The notes: a model not told the origin generated them from the sequence alone. Shown: positions 36,351-45,257, counted from the first letter of the stretch. The stretch: 64,000 nucleotides of DNA from Acetobacter sp. (GCA_023665325.1 JAMPED010000010.1:1-64000); one strand, 5' to 3'. Translations and numbers: made by a program.

Positions 36351-36962
36351 ATGGCGGCGAAAAAACAACAGGTGCGGTTGATCTTTAAGCTCGGGGCTTT
36401 TGGTGCCTTTATTATGCTTGGTTATTTGGGTATTAGGAACTATAAAGATTCAGTTGAGAAACTTCGTGTTAATGGTTGTATTGATGAAATTGGTGAGATT
36501 ACACTAAATATTCGTGATCGTTTTTCTAATAATGTTTATACGGGGTTGGATTATAAGTCTGCGTCTGATTTGCAAATTTTTCCTAAGAAGATGTTTAAAG
36601 AAGGGTATCGGGAAGCGCTTAACTCATATATGGGGGGAGTGGATTTGTTTCCATCTGCTTTAGGACCTAAATCACCCGAAAATGCTTTTGAGGTTTCATT
36701 TCAAGGACTTAGCCAAAGAGGGTGTATGGATCTTATTCGAATGAACTGGGAAAATAGCTCTTTTCTTATTGCGGTTGCAGGATATCGTGTGGCAACGCCA
36801 AGCGGTGTACTTGATGAAATTTACCCTGAAACGAAACAAGAAGATATTAAGAATTATAATATTTTTAAGGGAAATGGTGCACGATTTGCGAGTGATGATA
36901 AATTAAAAGATGCGTGTCAATGTGATGATGATACGTGTACGGTGGTTTGGAAATTTCGATAA
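36351..36962 (+). CDS. Pilin-like (PilS-type) membrane-anchored protein
   Basis: 203 residues: a hydrophobic N-terminal helix (about 11-28) and a globular extracytoplasmic domain. The segment NIRDRFSNNVYTGLDYKSASDLQIFPKKM (quoted here only by its key parts NIRDRF, GLDY, IFPKKM), followed by NSYMGGVDLFPSA, FEVSFQGLSQRGC and paired Cys near the C-terminus (CQCDDDTC), resembles the C-terminal domain of type IVb pilins such as PilS. Unlike the giant protein it lacks a clear prepilin-peptidase site with Glu at +5. A terminator follows at 36977-37006. Confidence 0.6.
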   Translation: MAAKKQQVRLIFKLGAFGAFIMLGYLGIRNYKDSVEKLRVNGCIDEIGEITLNIRDRFSNNVYTGLDYKSASDLQIFPKKMFKEGYREALNSYMGGVDLFPSALGPKSPENAFEVSFQGLSQRGCMDLIRMNWENSSFLIAVAGYRVATPSGVLDEIYPETKQEDIKNYNIFKGNGARFASDDKLKDACQCDDDTCTVVWKFR

Positions 36963-36976
36963 TATTAAAGATACAA

Positions 36977-37006
36977 TAAAAAAACGCTCGAGAAGAGCGT
37001 TTTTTT
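36977..37006. terminator. Bidirectional terminator
   Basis: AAAACGCTC/GAGCGTTTT stem with A and T runs on both sides, between convergent genes. Confidence 0.85.
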
Positions 37007-37007
37007 G

Positions 37008-37505
37008 TTACTTTTGTTCGATGGAGAACAGTGCGATAAAGTTTAAGATTAAGCATATTATGCAGATTATCGCACTACCGAATGCTAAAAGTTTTAGCTC
37101 TGGTTGATACATTATGACCACAAAGGTTATAGGTATCAGGGCGATGATGTGGAGAAACGGTAAAATGATTGAACAAATGATGTTGACTGAGCTTGTTGGG
37201 GGAAGAGTGATGTGTTGGTTCAACTTTTCCCACTGTAAAGTGAAAACGACTTTGTTGTAGCATTTTATGATGTTTTTCCACCACATTGCAATGGCAATGC
37301 AACAGAGCATTGTGACTAGCAACAATTCCCAGCGTACTGGGTTTCTTGTTAGAGCGGTGATGGCAAGGAAAACCAAACCGATACCGTAGAGTGTTGAAAA
37401 TAATAAAAAATAACAGAGGGGGCGATAATACCCTTTTTTGTGGAAAGCTGTTCTTTCGTTGGTTGACATAAAGTCATAGGTTGTTCCGTGTTCTGTTAAT
37501 GACAT
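37008..37505 (-). CDS. Four-helix membrane protein of unknown function
   Basis: 165 residues with four hydrophobic helices, roughly at 30-50, 58-75, 108-130 and 138-158, separated by short loops. Start at 37505 is a guess, since no strong ribosome binding site is visible. It is divergent from lysS. No family recognised. Confidence 0.55.
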   Translation of the reverse strand: MSLTEHGTTYDFMSTNERTAFHKKGYYRPLCYFLLFSTLYGIGLVFLAITALTRNPVRWELLLVTMLCCIAIAMWWKNIIKCYNKVVFTLQWEKLNQHITLPPTSSVNIICSIILPFLHIIALIPITFVVIMYQPELKLLAFGSAIICIICLILNFIALFSIEQK

Positions 37506-37600
37506 AATTATTTGATTTTGGTTAATAATATGTTGATTGGCGGGGATTGTAGGGCGGTTTGAAATGTTTGTCAAGAGGTTTTGTGAGTGGAAAAAAATGC

Positions 37601-37628
37601 TTGCAAAATTTGTTGATTATGGTATAAA
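37601..37628 (+). promoter_or_regulatory. lysS promoter
   Basis: TTGCAA (37601-37606), 16-nt spacer, TATAAA (37623-37628). Confidence 0.55.
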
Positions 37629-37668
37629 GCCCGCAGTTTATGTAACTTTTTTTTATGGATGTTTTACA

Positions 37669-39144
37669 ATGGCAGAAGAAATCAGCGAGCAAAGACAGAG
37701 CCGTCTTAATAAATTGGCTAGACTTGAAGAAATGGGGTATAATCCATATCCGTATCGTTTTACCCCAGATAGTTTTGCAAAAGATTTGCAAGAAAAATAT
37801 AAAGATTTGGCTGCAGGAGAAAATACTGAAGACCGTGTGACTGTGGCTGGACGGGCGATGGCTGTTAGAAACGATGGTATGTTTATCGATATGAAAGATA
37901 AGACTGGTAATATTCAGCTGTTTTGTCATAAATGTCATTTGGATGAAGAAAATTTGAAACTTCTTAAATGTCTGGATATTGGTGATATTGTTGGGGTGAC
38001 TGGGTTTATTCGTCGGACACCGCGTGGTGAGCTTTCTGTGGCGGCGGAGAAGTTTGATATTATTGCAAAATCACTTGAACCATTGCCAGAAAAGTTTCAC
38101 GGTTTGACTGATGTGGAAACACGTTATCGTAAGCGTTATGTTGACCTTATCATCAATGATGAAGCTAAAGATGTATTGATGAAACGTTGTAAAATTGTTT
38201 CTGCTGTTCGTGAGTTTTTTAACTCTAATGAATTTTTAGAGGTTGAAACGCCGACTTTTCATCCGATTATGGGGGGGGCGAACGCTAAGCCGTTTACTAC
38301 GCATTATAATGCGCTGGATAATGAGTTCTTTTTGCGTATTGCGACAGAGCTTTATCTTAAAAAATTGGTTGTGGGTGGAATTGACCGTGTATTTGAAATT
38401 GGTAAAAACTATCGCAATGAGGGAATTGACAAGAACCACGTGCCAGAATTTACAGCGTTGGAGGCTTATATGGCATATGGCGACTATAATGATATGGCAG
38501 ATTTGATGTATCGTTTGGTCAATTTTGTGGTGAAAAAAGTATTTGGGACGGAAAAGTTGGTGTTAGATGGACACGAGATTGATTTTTCTAAACCATTCCC
38601 GAAAGTTTCTATTATTGATTTGATTAAGCGTGAGACAGGGGCTGATTTCCTTTCTGTTGAAACGGTTGAAGATGCGCGGGTGTTGGCGAAGTCTGTTGGC
38701 GTGGATGCTGACCATTGCTCGAATTGGGGAAAGGTTGTGCAAGAAGTGTTTGATGAGAAAGTTGAGCATACACTCATTGAGCCAATTCACGTTTCTGATA
38801 TGCCAAAAGATATTTCTCCGTTGGCAAAAACCCATCGTGATAATCCTCGGTTAGTGGAACACTTTGATACATATCTGTTAGGAATGGAGCTGGGGTGTGC
38901 TTATTCTGAGCTTTCAAATCCGTTGGAACAGATGGAGCGTTTTAAGGCACAGATGGCCGAGCGTGAGAATGGGGATGATGAAGCTCAGATGCTCGATGAA
39001 AGCTTTATTGATGCGTTGTCATATGGTTTTGTGCCGACGACTGGTATGGGTATGGGAATGGACCGATTAGCGAAGTTGTTGACTGGTGCACCGACTTTGC
39101 GTGATGTCATTTTGTTCCCGACTTTAAAGCAGGTCAAGAAATAA
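37669..39144 (+). CDS. lysS: Lysyl-tRNA synthetase, class II
   Basis: Charges tRNA-Lys. The N-terminal OB-fold anticodon domain is at about 50-150 (VTVAGRAMAVRNDGMFIDMKDKTG). The class II motif 2 (FEIGKNYRNEGIDKNHVPEFT) lies near 245-265 and motif 3 (GMGMGMDRLAKLL) near 465. The ATG at 37669 gives the standard N-terminus; longer frames run into the promoter. Many alphaproteobacteria use a class I LysRS, so the class II enzyme is worth noting. A terminator follows at 39164-39198. Confidence 0.95.
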   Translation: MAEEISEQRQSRLNKLARLEEMGYNPYPYRFTPDSFAKDLQEKYKDLAAGENTEDRVTVAGRAMAVRNDGMFIDMKDKTGNIQLFCHKCHLDEENLKLLKCLDIGDIVGVTGFIRRTPRGELSVAAEKFDIIAKSLEPLPEKFHGLTDVETRYRKRYVDLIINDEAKDVLMKRCKIVSAVREFFNSNEFLEVETPTFHPIMGGANAKPFTTHYNALDNEFFLRIATELYLKKLVVGGIDRVFEIGKNYRNEGIDKNHVPEFTALEAYMAYGDYNDMADLMYRLVNFVVKKVFGTEKLVLDGHEIDFSKPFPKVSIIDLIKRETGADFLSVETVEDARVLAKSVGVDADHCSNWGKVVQEVFDEKVEHTLIEPIHVSDMPKDISPLAKTHRDNPRLVEHFDTYLLGMELGCAYSELSNPLEQMERFKAQMAERENGDDEAQMLDESFIDALSYGFVPTTGMGMGMDRLAKLLTGAPTLRDVILFPTLKQVKK

Positions 39145-39163
39145 ACTGTTAGTGTTTCTTATT

Positions 39164-39198
39164 AACCGCACAAGCTGTTTGGATTGTGCGGTTTTTTT
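39164..39198 (+). terminator. lysS terminator
   Basis: CCGCACAA/TTGTGCGG stem, then seven T. Confidence 0.9.
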
Positions 39199-39227
39199 GT
39201 GGTTTTGATGAGGGACGCTTGGGGCGG

Positions 39228-39712
39228 GAGATCCCTTGACTCGGGCAGCGGAGCTGGCTGCCCGAGAGGGATGACGGTGGCAGCGGCACGGGCAACGGTT
39301 TTGACTGTGCTTGGAGCGGGAGATCCCTTGACGGCTTGCAAGGCAAGCCGAGGGATGACGGGGAAGAGCGAGTATGATTTTGTTTCTTTTAATATGTCAT
39401 CGCTCTGAGCGTAGCGAAGTCAAGCGATCTGGTGAGAGTATGGGTGGCAGCGGCACGGGCAACGGTTTTGACTGTGCTTGGAGTGGGAGATCCCTTGACG
39501 GGGCTTTGCCCCGAGGGATGACGGGGAAGAGCGAGTATGATTTTTGTTTCTTTTAATATGTCATCGCTCTGAACGAAGTGAAGTCAAGCGATCTCGTGAG
39601 AGTATGTTTTATGGATTGCCACGGTAGGTTGCGCTTACGCGCCGACCTCGCAATGACGGGTTGCTGCTTGGAGCGGGAGATCCCTTGACGGGGCTTTGCC
39701 CCGAGGGATGAC
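39228..39712. repeat. Densest repeat cluster: four family B, two family A, one family C
   Basis: Family B: 39228-39275 (TCGGGCAGC/GCTGCCCGA), 39320-39359 (CGGCTTGC/GCAAGCCG), 39487-39522 and 39677-39712 (both CGGGGC/GCCCCG). Family A: 39379-39456 (GCGTAGCGAAG form) and 39544-39606 (GAACGAAGTGAAG form). Family C: 39613-39658. Small frames through here are repeat-derived. Confidence 0.9.
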
Positions 39713-39829
39713 GGTGGCTGCAGCGGGCAGATGCTGCCTTACGGTGGTGCTTGCAATGACGGGGGAAATGTTGCTTTTTTGCTTGTTATTTGCAAATAAT
39801 AGCGCATAATGCCTTGAGTTGACTTGATT

Positions 39830-40894
39830 ATGAGGCGTATGATGCGACGGTTGGTTTATGTGTGTGTACTTATATTTGGGGGGATTGGTGGTTGGCTTGC
39901 GGTACAAGCAAAGCATCCGTTTGGGCTGAATTATCGCCGAGTGGTGCTTAATCTGCCGGTGACGTATTCTAAATTTTTGCAACAGTCTAATTATGCACTT
40001 GGAGAAAAATATTTGGCAGAGGATATGGCTAATGTTTTGCAACAATTAGGTTTTGATACAAAAATTTATGCATTGGAAGATGTTTATTCTAATAAAAATT
40101 TTCGGGCGGGATATGAAATTTATATGCGTGCCTTTCCAGAATTACAGTTTTCTGATTATCATAATTATTTTGATAATGATAAAATTGCGGTGCTGTATGA
40201 AACTATTCCTTATACATTTGATGAAGTAGCGCAGGCAGATGTGGTTTTTACAGGTTCGATGAAAAAGAATCGGGAATATCGTGAAAAAGGTATATATTCA
40301 CATTTTTTACCACAATTTACGCGTTTAGATAAATTTTATTATGCGCCTAAATCTGAATTAAAAACGAAATTATTATTTGTGGGTAATCGTTGGCCTGATA
40401 CTGAGAATCGTAAATCTGTACAATATGCAATGGAATATGGTTTGGAACTTGATGTGTATGGAGCGTGGTGGGATACTGTTTTGACAGGTGAATATGCTAA
40501 ATTGCATAAAGGAAAGCAAATCTTAAGTGATAAGCTGAAGTATTATTATTCTTCGGCAGATATTGTGTTGAATGATACGCGCGAGGATATGATTGAGGCG
40601 GGTTTTATTAGCAATCGGATTTTTGATGTGACGGCGTGTGGCGGGTTTATAATTTCTGACTATATTCCTGAAATTGAAGAAATTTATGGTGATACGGTAC
40701 CAATGTATAAAACTAAAGAAGAGTTTAAAATGCTGATTGATTATTATCTTGCACATCCGGAAGAACGACGGGAAAAAGCATTACGAGCGCAAAAAATTAC
40801 ACGGGAACGATTTGGCGCAGAACAAGCAATGGCAGAAATGATGCGGATATTGGAGGAATATCGACGGATGAGAGGATTGGGTGAAAATGAGTAA
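39830..40894 (+). CDS. Membrane-anchored glycosyltransferase (GT-B, CgeB-like)
   Basis: 354 residues with an N-terminal TM helix. The C-terminal half resembles the glycosyltransferase family 1-like domain found in CgeB/spore-maturation-type proteins: KLLFVGNRWPDTENR, LDVYGAWW, YYYSSADIVLNDTRED, then FISNRIFDVTACGGFIISDY and a C-terminal ARERF-type helix. Donor and acceptor unknown. The next gene overlaps it and has a similar layout, so the two may work together on a surface glycan. Confidence 0.75.
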   Translation: MRRMMRRLVYVCVLIFGGIGGWLAVQAKHPFGLNYRRVVLNLPVTYSKFLQQSNYALGEKYLAEDMANVLQQLGFDTKIYALEDVYSNKNFRAGYEIYMRAFPELQFSDYHNYFDNDKIAVLYETIPYTFDEVAQADVVFTGSMKKNREYREKGIYSHFLPQFTRLDKFYYAPKSELKTKLLFVGNRWPDTENRKSVQYAMEYGLELDVYGAWWDTVLTGEYAKLHKGKQILSDKLKYYYSSADIVLNDTREDMIEAGFISNRIFDVTACGGFIISDYIPEIEEIYGDTVPMYKTKEEFKMLIDYYLAHPEERREKALRAQKITRERFGAEQAMAEMMRILEEYRRMRGLGENE

Positions 40895-41816
40895 AAGTTG
40901 GAAAATATTTGCTATGGTTATGGTTTGTTTGCTCGTTGGTGTTGGGGGCGGTGTGTTTTTGCGACAAAATCAAGGGATGATTTTCGGAGAGCGTGTTGTT
41001 ATTCGCGTGGGAAATGTTAAGGCGGAGATGGACTATGATTTGGCAGCGGCGATTGATTATTTGGCGTATAAGATGGAACAAAATGGAGCGACTGTTTTAG
41101 GGATTACATATAGTGGGGAACTGTATCCTGAACGGTTTGACGAGGCGGACGTTAATGTGTATGTGCGCGGATATATTCCTTTTTATGATGTTCGTTTAGA
41201 TGAAAATAGCAAAAATATATATTATATGCATCGGGTGCAGGGATTTCACAAAGAAGAATTGCGTGGGTTTGATAAATATCTTTTTTCTCAGAGAGAGGTA
41301 TTATCGCAGATGGAAAAAGAAGTTGCGGCTGCTTATCTGGAGGGGGGAGCAGTGCCTCATTCGCGTTTGGAGCCAAGTTATGAATATGATATATTATATA
41401 TTTTTGAAGAAGATAAAAATGGCTTTTATCATTTTATTAGCTCTCAATTTAAGGCGAAAGTTTTGAGTGGAATGGAGTTTGCGGCTTTAACAAATGAGGA
41501 AAAAGAGACTGTTTTGAGTAAGGCTAAATTGGTGGTCTACAATATGATGGTATCTGAAGAAAATGATGTGGCAGACTATGATGACGAATATGTTGCGTAT
41601 GCGGTGTATGATATTATGAGTTATGGACGTCCGTTAGTGACGAATAGACGGCAAGGACTGGAAGAACGTTTTAGTGGGACGATGTGGTTGTATAATAATG
41701 ATTTTAATAGTCAGGCGATGGCTGTTATGCAGGCGTTGAGTTTGGCTGATACGGTACGGGAAAATGCAGCAGCAGCGGCACGCAAGCAATTATTAGGGGA
41801 GGGAAGTTATAAGTAA
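40887..41816 (+). CDS. Membrane-anchored, glycosyltransferase-like protein
   Basis: 309 residues with an N-terminal TM helix (about 6-24). The C-terminal part parallels the preceding gene: LDENSKNIYYMHRVQGF, a KAKLVVYNMM-VSEEND strand-loop, and AYAVYDIMSYGRPLVTNRRQGLEE, which occupies the place of the donor-binding segment in GT-B enzymes. It overlaps the preceding stop codon by 8 nt. It may be a paralogue that has lost or altered catalytic residues. Confidence in the fold is moderate. Confidence 0.6.
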   Translation: MSKSWKIFAMVMVCLLVGVGGGVFLRQNQGMIFGERVVIRVGNVKAEMDYDLAAAIDYLAYKMEQNGATVLGITYSGELYPERFDEADVNVYVRGYIPFYDVRLDENSKNIYYMHRVQGFHKEELRGFDKYLFSQREVLSQMEKEVAAAYLEGGAVPHSRLEPSYEYDILYIFEEDKNGFYHFISSQFKAKVLSGMEFAALTNEEKETVLSKAKLVVYNMMVSEENDVADYDDEYVAYAVYDIMSYGRPLVTNRRQGLEERFSGTMWLYNNDFNSQAMAVMQALSLADTVRENAAAAARKQLLGEGSYK

Positions 41817-41930
41817 AGTTTTTTTTGTGGGGTTTAGATATTTTTAACTAAATAGGTAGTATAGGTCTTATATGCAGCAGAGGAGAACCAATGCGGGCAT
41901 AATGGAAAAATATAATAAGGAAATATGAAA

Positions 41931-42149
41931 ATGACGACAAATGCACAAGTTGATTTTTTGAACGATATTAAAGATAAAAAAGTTTCGGTGACTGTTTTTT
42001 TGATTAACGGTGTGAAATTACAAGGTGTTATCACTTGGTTTGATAACAGCTCATTGTTACTCAGACGTGATGGTCATACTCAGCTTGTTTATTCTCACGC
42101 TGTGTCAACGATTATGCCGGCTACGCCGATTGATGTGGTTGAAGATTAG
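41931..42149 (+). CDS. hfq: RNA chaperone Hfq
   Basis: 72-residue Sm-like RNA chaperone that pairs small RNAs with mRNAs. Sm1 [19 protein letters not shown] and Sm2 [20 protein letters not shown] are complete. The usual K-H in Sm2 is S-H here. The second of two in-frame ATGs (41931) has AAGGA 9 nt upstream; the first (41925) is too close. It is followed 2 nt later by hflX. Its presence fits the candidate small RNAs in this window. Confidence 0.97.
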   Translation: MTTNAQVDFLNDIKDKKVSVTVFLINGVKLQGVITWFDNSSLLLRRDGHTQLVYSHAVSTIMPATPIDVVED

Positions 42150-42151
42150 TT

Positions 42152-43417
42152 TTGCTGGTTATCGAAAAAGATAAAAAGACAAAAACGGCGGTTGTCTGCC
42201 CTGTGGTGAAAGCCGACCGGATGTTTTGCTCGGATGAGGATATGACGAATCGGAAGAGTGAGGCGGAAGGTTTGGTGACAGCGATGGGGCAGGACGTCGT
42301 TTTTTGTTGTGTTATCAAATTAGCCAAAGTGCTCTCTGGAACGTTTTTTGGCAAAGGGGTGATTGAACGACTGAAAACGGCTTGTGAAGAAAACGAAGCT
42401 GAGCTTTTGGTGGTTGATATGACCTTAACCCCTGTGCAACAGCGTAATCTTGAAAAAGCGCTTAAAGTTAAGGTTATTGACCGGACGGCTGTAATATTGG
42501 AAATATTTGGTCGGAGAGCGCAAACTAAAGAGGGTAAACTACAGGTGGAGTTGGCACACCTAACGTATCAACGTGGACGATTGGTGCGTAGTTGGACACA
42601 CTTGGAGCGGCAACGTGGTGGCGGCGGTTTTTTGGGCGGTCCAGGAGAAACCCAAATTGAGCTTGATCGGCGACATTTGGATACTCGAATTCTTAAAATT
42701 AAAAAAGAATTAGAAAAAGTACGGCAGACTCGTGCCATTCAGCGTTCGGCTCGAGTAAAAGTTCCATATCCGGTGGCGGCATTGGTGGGATATACTAATG
42801 CGGGAAAATCGACGTTATTTAATTATATTACTAAGTCTGATGTGTTTGCCAAGGATATGCTTTTTGCGACACTTGACCCGACGATGCGTAAAATTGAGTT
42901 GGGGCAGGGGATGGATATTATTCTTTCGGATACGGTAGGATTTATTTCTAACTTGCCACACGAGTTGGTGATGGCTTTTCGAGCAACGCTTGAGGAGGTG
43001 TTAGAGGCTGATGTGATTTTGAATGTTATTGACTGTGCTAATCCGAAATATAAAGAGCAACGTGAGGATGTGTTGGCGGTTTTGCACGAACTAGGATTGA
43101 CAAAGATTGAGTTTGAGCAAAACTATGTGGAAGTGTTTAATAAAATTGATTTACTGGATGAGGATGAAAAAGAACATCTACTTAAGCGACGCGGGAATAA
43201 TCTGGCTGTTGTATCAGCCCTTGATGGTGCGGGAGTTGATGAGCTATTGGCTTTATTGTATCAGAAATTTGAGAAGAAGAGGGTTGTTTCTGAAGTGGTA
43301 TTGGAGATGACGGATGGGCAGGGGATTGCGGCTGTTTATCGTCATAATGTTGTTTTAGAACGTAGAGATGATGTGAAACAAGGGAAAGTTTATCTGAAAA
43401 TTAAGAAAAACGTATAA
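42152..43417 (+). CDS. hflX: Ribosome-rescue GTPase HflX
   Basis: 421 residues. The N-terminal HflX domain (about 20-130) is followed by the linker with RQRGGGGFLGGPGETQIELDRR (key part GGPGETQ near 165) and the GTPase domain: G1 GYTNAGKST near 212, G3 DTVG near 260, G4 NKID near 330. It splits stalled or hibernating ribosomes. The predicted start is a TTG 2 nt after hfq, implying translational coupling; no independent ribosome binding site is visible. Confidence 0.94.
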   Translation: MLVIEKDKKTKTAVVCPVVKADRMFCSDEDMTNRKSEAEGLVTAMGQDVVFCCVIKLAKVLSGTFFGKGVIERLKTACEENEAELLVVDMTLTPVQQRNLEKALKVKVIDRTAVILEIFGRRAQTKEGKLQVELAHLTYQRGRLVRSWTHLERQRGGGGFLGGPGETQIELDRRHLDTRILKIKKELEKVRQTRAIQRSARVKVPYPVAALVGYTNAGKSTLFNYITKSDVFAKDMLFATLDPTMRKIELGQGMDIILSDTVGFISNLPHELVMAFRATLEEVLEADVILNVIDCANPKYKEQREDVLAVLHELGLTKIEFEQNYVEVFNKIDLLDEDEKEHLLKRRGNNLAVVSALDGAGVDELLALLYQKFEKKRVVSEVVLEMTDGQGIAAVYRHNVVLERRDDVKQGKVYLKIKKNV

Positions 43418-43422
43418 AGTGT

Positions 43423-43451
43423 TTGATTATATTGTAAAAATAAGGTAAAAT
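43423..43451 (+). promoter_or_regulatory. Promoter of the lysozyme-like gene
   Basis: TTGATT (43423-43428), 17-nt spacer, TAAAAT (43446-43451). Confidence 0.5.
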
Positions 43452-43481
43452 AATTTTGTATTTAGGTGGAGGATCCGGAAG

Positions 43482-45098
43482 ATGATAGAATTAGGGGAAG
43501 AATTTAGCAAAAATGATCGCTATTTGGTGGATGAATATTTGCAGTATGGAACGGATGATTTCCTCTTTGTTGGTGTGGGGGATAAGAGTTTTGTGGTGCC
43601 CTATAAATATCGGGTGGGGGCAAAAGATGAAACAGCTGCGGTTGAGCAATTTAAAGAAGCATTGCTTGATTTTCAAAATAATGATATACGGCAATATCAA
43701 AAGGCGGGTTTGCCGGTGCGTCGAGTGAGTTATGAACGGACGCAATATGTTGTACCATTTGAGGCGAGAGATGCGGTTAATGTTTCACCCAAAAAGGTTG
43801 CTGATTATGTATCTGGTTTAGCACAGAAAAAGTATGATTTAATTATCAATGCACATCGTTATTTAAAAAATGGTGGGATAGGACTGGGGGATGTTGATAT
43901 GTCTTCTGCGGCATATAAGAAATATTCTCATTATCTTAATCTACATTGTGAGCAAGAGCGGAAGCAAGGATTGCGTGTTCAGTCTGTGGCACAGAAAGCT
44001 AAAGGTCAAAAGAGTAAACAATTTAATATTAGTGCAGAAGAAATTGCAATTCAGGCGGGACGTTTGGCTGAAAAGGCTTGGAATACAGTCAAAGAATATC
44101 CGAAAACTTCAGGTGCTGCTGCCTTTTTGATTGGGATGACGATGTTGGGAGGGCATTTGCAGCCTAGAGGATGTTCAAGCGATGAACCTTGGGAAGAAGT
44201 ACCGATTGAAGATATTGTTGATACAACAAGTTATACAGACTTTATGGGGACAAAACATTCGGATTCATTGGGAAATATTGCTCGAATTATGAATATGAAA
44301 GCTGAAATTTCAGCGATGTTGATTGCCGTGGAAGGATATGCGGATGAGGCGTATCCTGATGGTAAAAAAGTGCCAACGATTGGTTCGGGGACGACGTTTT
44401 ATATTGATGAAAACGGTAAAGAGACGAAAGTTACACTTACTGACGTCACAACACCGGAGAAAGCAATGCGAGATAAATGGCGTTATATTGAGGCAAAAAT
44501 GTTGCCACTTTTAGGGGATTGTATAGGGCGAAGTTGCTCTAATGAAGAGTTGATGGCGTGTATAGGTGCTGGTTTTTGTTGGGGAAAAGATGCTTTTAAG
44601 GACTCAAGTTTTTATAAATCTGTTTGTGCAGGGGAGTCACTTGAACAACAGAAACGGAAATTAACTGGTTTTAGAAAGCAAAAAGGACTGCTTAAGAGAA
44701 GTTATGTTTTAGCGGCGTGTTTGACAGGGGACTGGACTGCAAAAGATTTGCTAGAGATGCCGATTTACAAATATAAAGATTATGGATATTTGAATAGTGC
44801 TATTTATCGACTAGCGCTTAGTGATATTATGCCGTGCAAAAAAGATAAAAATGGTAAATTTTTAAGAGATAAAGACGGAAATCAAATTCCAGTGGTGGAG
44901 AAAGATGGTTTTTGTTCGTTTTATGACAATACGGCTGAAATTAAGAAAAAGATTCAGTATCAGGCGGAACTTTCAAAAGCGCAAAAGAAAAGAGTGAGAG
45001 ATTTTATGCCTGATGAAATGATACAAAGTATCAATTTGCAATTTAATAGTGAGGCGTTTAATCTGGCATTACAAGAACACCAGCGTGGTGGGCGGTAA
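43482..45098 (+). CDS. Large protein with a GH24-like lysozyme domain
   Basis: 538 residues. The N-terminal 200 residues form an unknown domain. A hydrophobic segment (TSGAAAFLIGMTMLGG) is near 208-224. From about 270 a phage-lysozyme (GH24)-like domain follows: the catalytic Glu in VEGYADEAYPDG near 282, PTIGSGT near 298, a Thr/Ala-containing helix and CIGAGFCWGKDAF, matching the GH24 core layout. A basic, helical C-terminal tail follows. It may remodel peptidoglycan or be a phage-derived domesticated enzyme. No phage genes are adjacent on this side. Confidence 0.7.
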   Translation: MIELGEEFSKNDRYLVDEYLQYGTDDFLFVGVGDKSFVVPYKYRVGAKDETAAVEQFKEALLDFQNNDIRQYQKAGLPVRRVSYERTQYVVPFEARDAVNVSPKKVADYVSGLAQKKYDLIINAHRYLKNGGIGLGDVDMSSAAYKKYSHYLNLHCEQERKQGLRVQSVAQKAKGQKSKQFNISAEEIAIQAGRLAEKAWNTVKEYPKTSGAAAFLIGMTMLGGHLQPRGCSSDEPWEEVPIEDIVDTTSYTDFMGTKHSDSLGNIARIMNMKAEISAMLIAVEGYADEAYPDGKKVPTIGSGTTFYIDENGKETKVTLTDVTTPEKAMRDKWRYIEAKMLPLLGDCIGRSCSNEELMACIGAGFCWGKDAFKDSSFYKSVCAGESLEQQKRKLTGFRKQKGLLKRSYVLAACLTGDWTAKDLLEMPIYKYKDYGYLNSAIYRLALSDIMPCKKDKNGKFLRDKDGNQIPVVEKDGFCSFYDNTAEIKKKIQYQAELSKAQKKRVRDFMPDEMIQSINLQFNSEAFNLALQEHQRGGR

Positions 45099-45257
45099 AG
45101 CTTATAATATTCGGTAGAACAAACGGATAATTGTTTTTAGAATAAAAATAGAACAAAAAAGAGCAGGGGACTGTGCAAAACTTTGACAATGTGCTTGTCA
45201 ATCAGTGCATTTTAGGCATTATAACCATATATGTATTATGATTTAGGAGCTGAATTT

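Noticed and set aside
39184..39556. Small frames in the 39 kb repeat cluster
   Set aside because: Translated repeats; no ribosome sites and no similarity to proteins.
1..39712. CRISPR array or crRNA-like repeats
   Set aside because: The repeats are dispersed, palindromic in full, of variable length and not separated by regular spacers. No cas genes are present.
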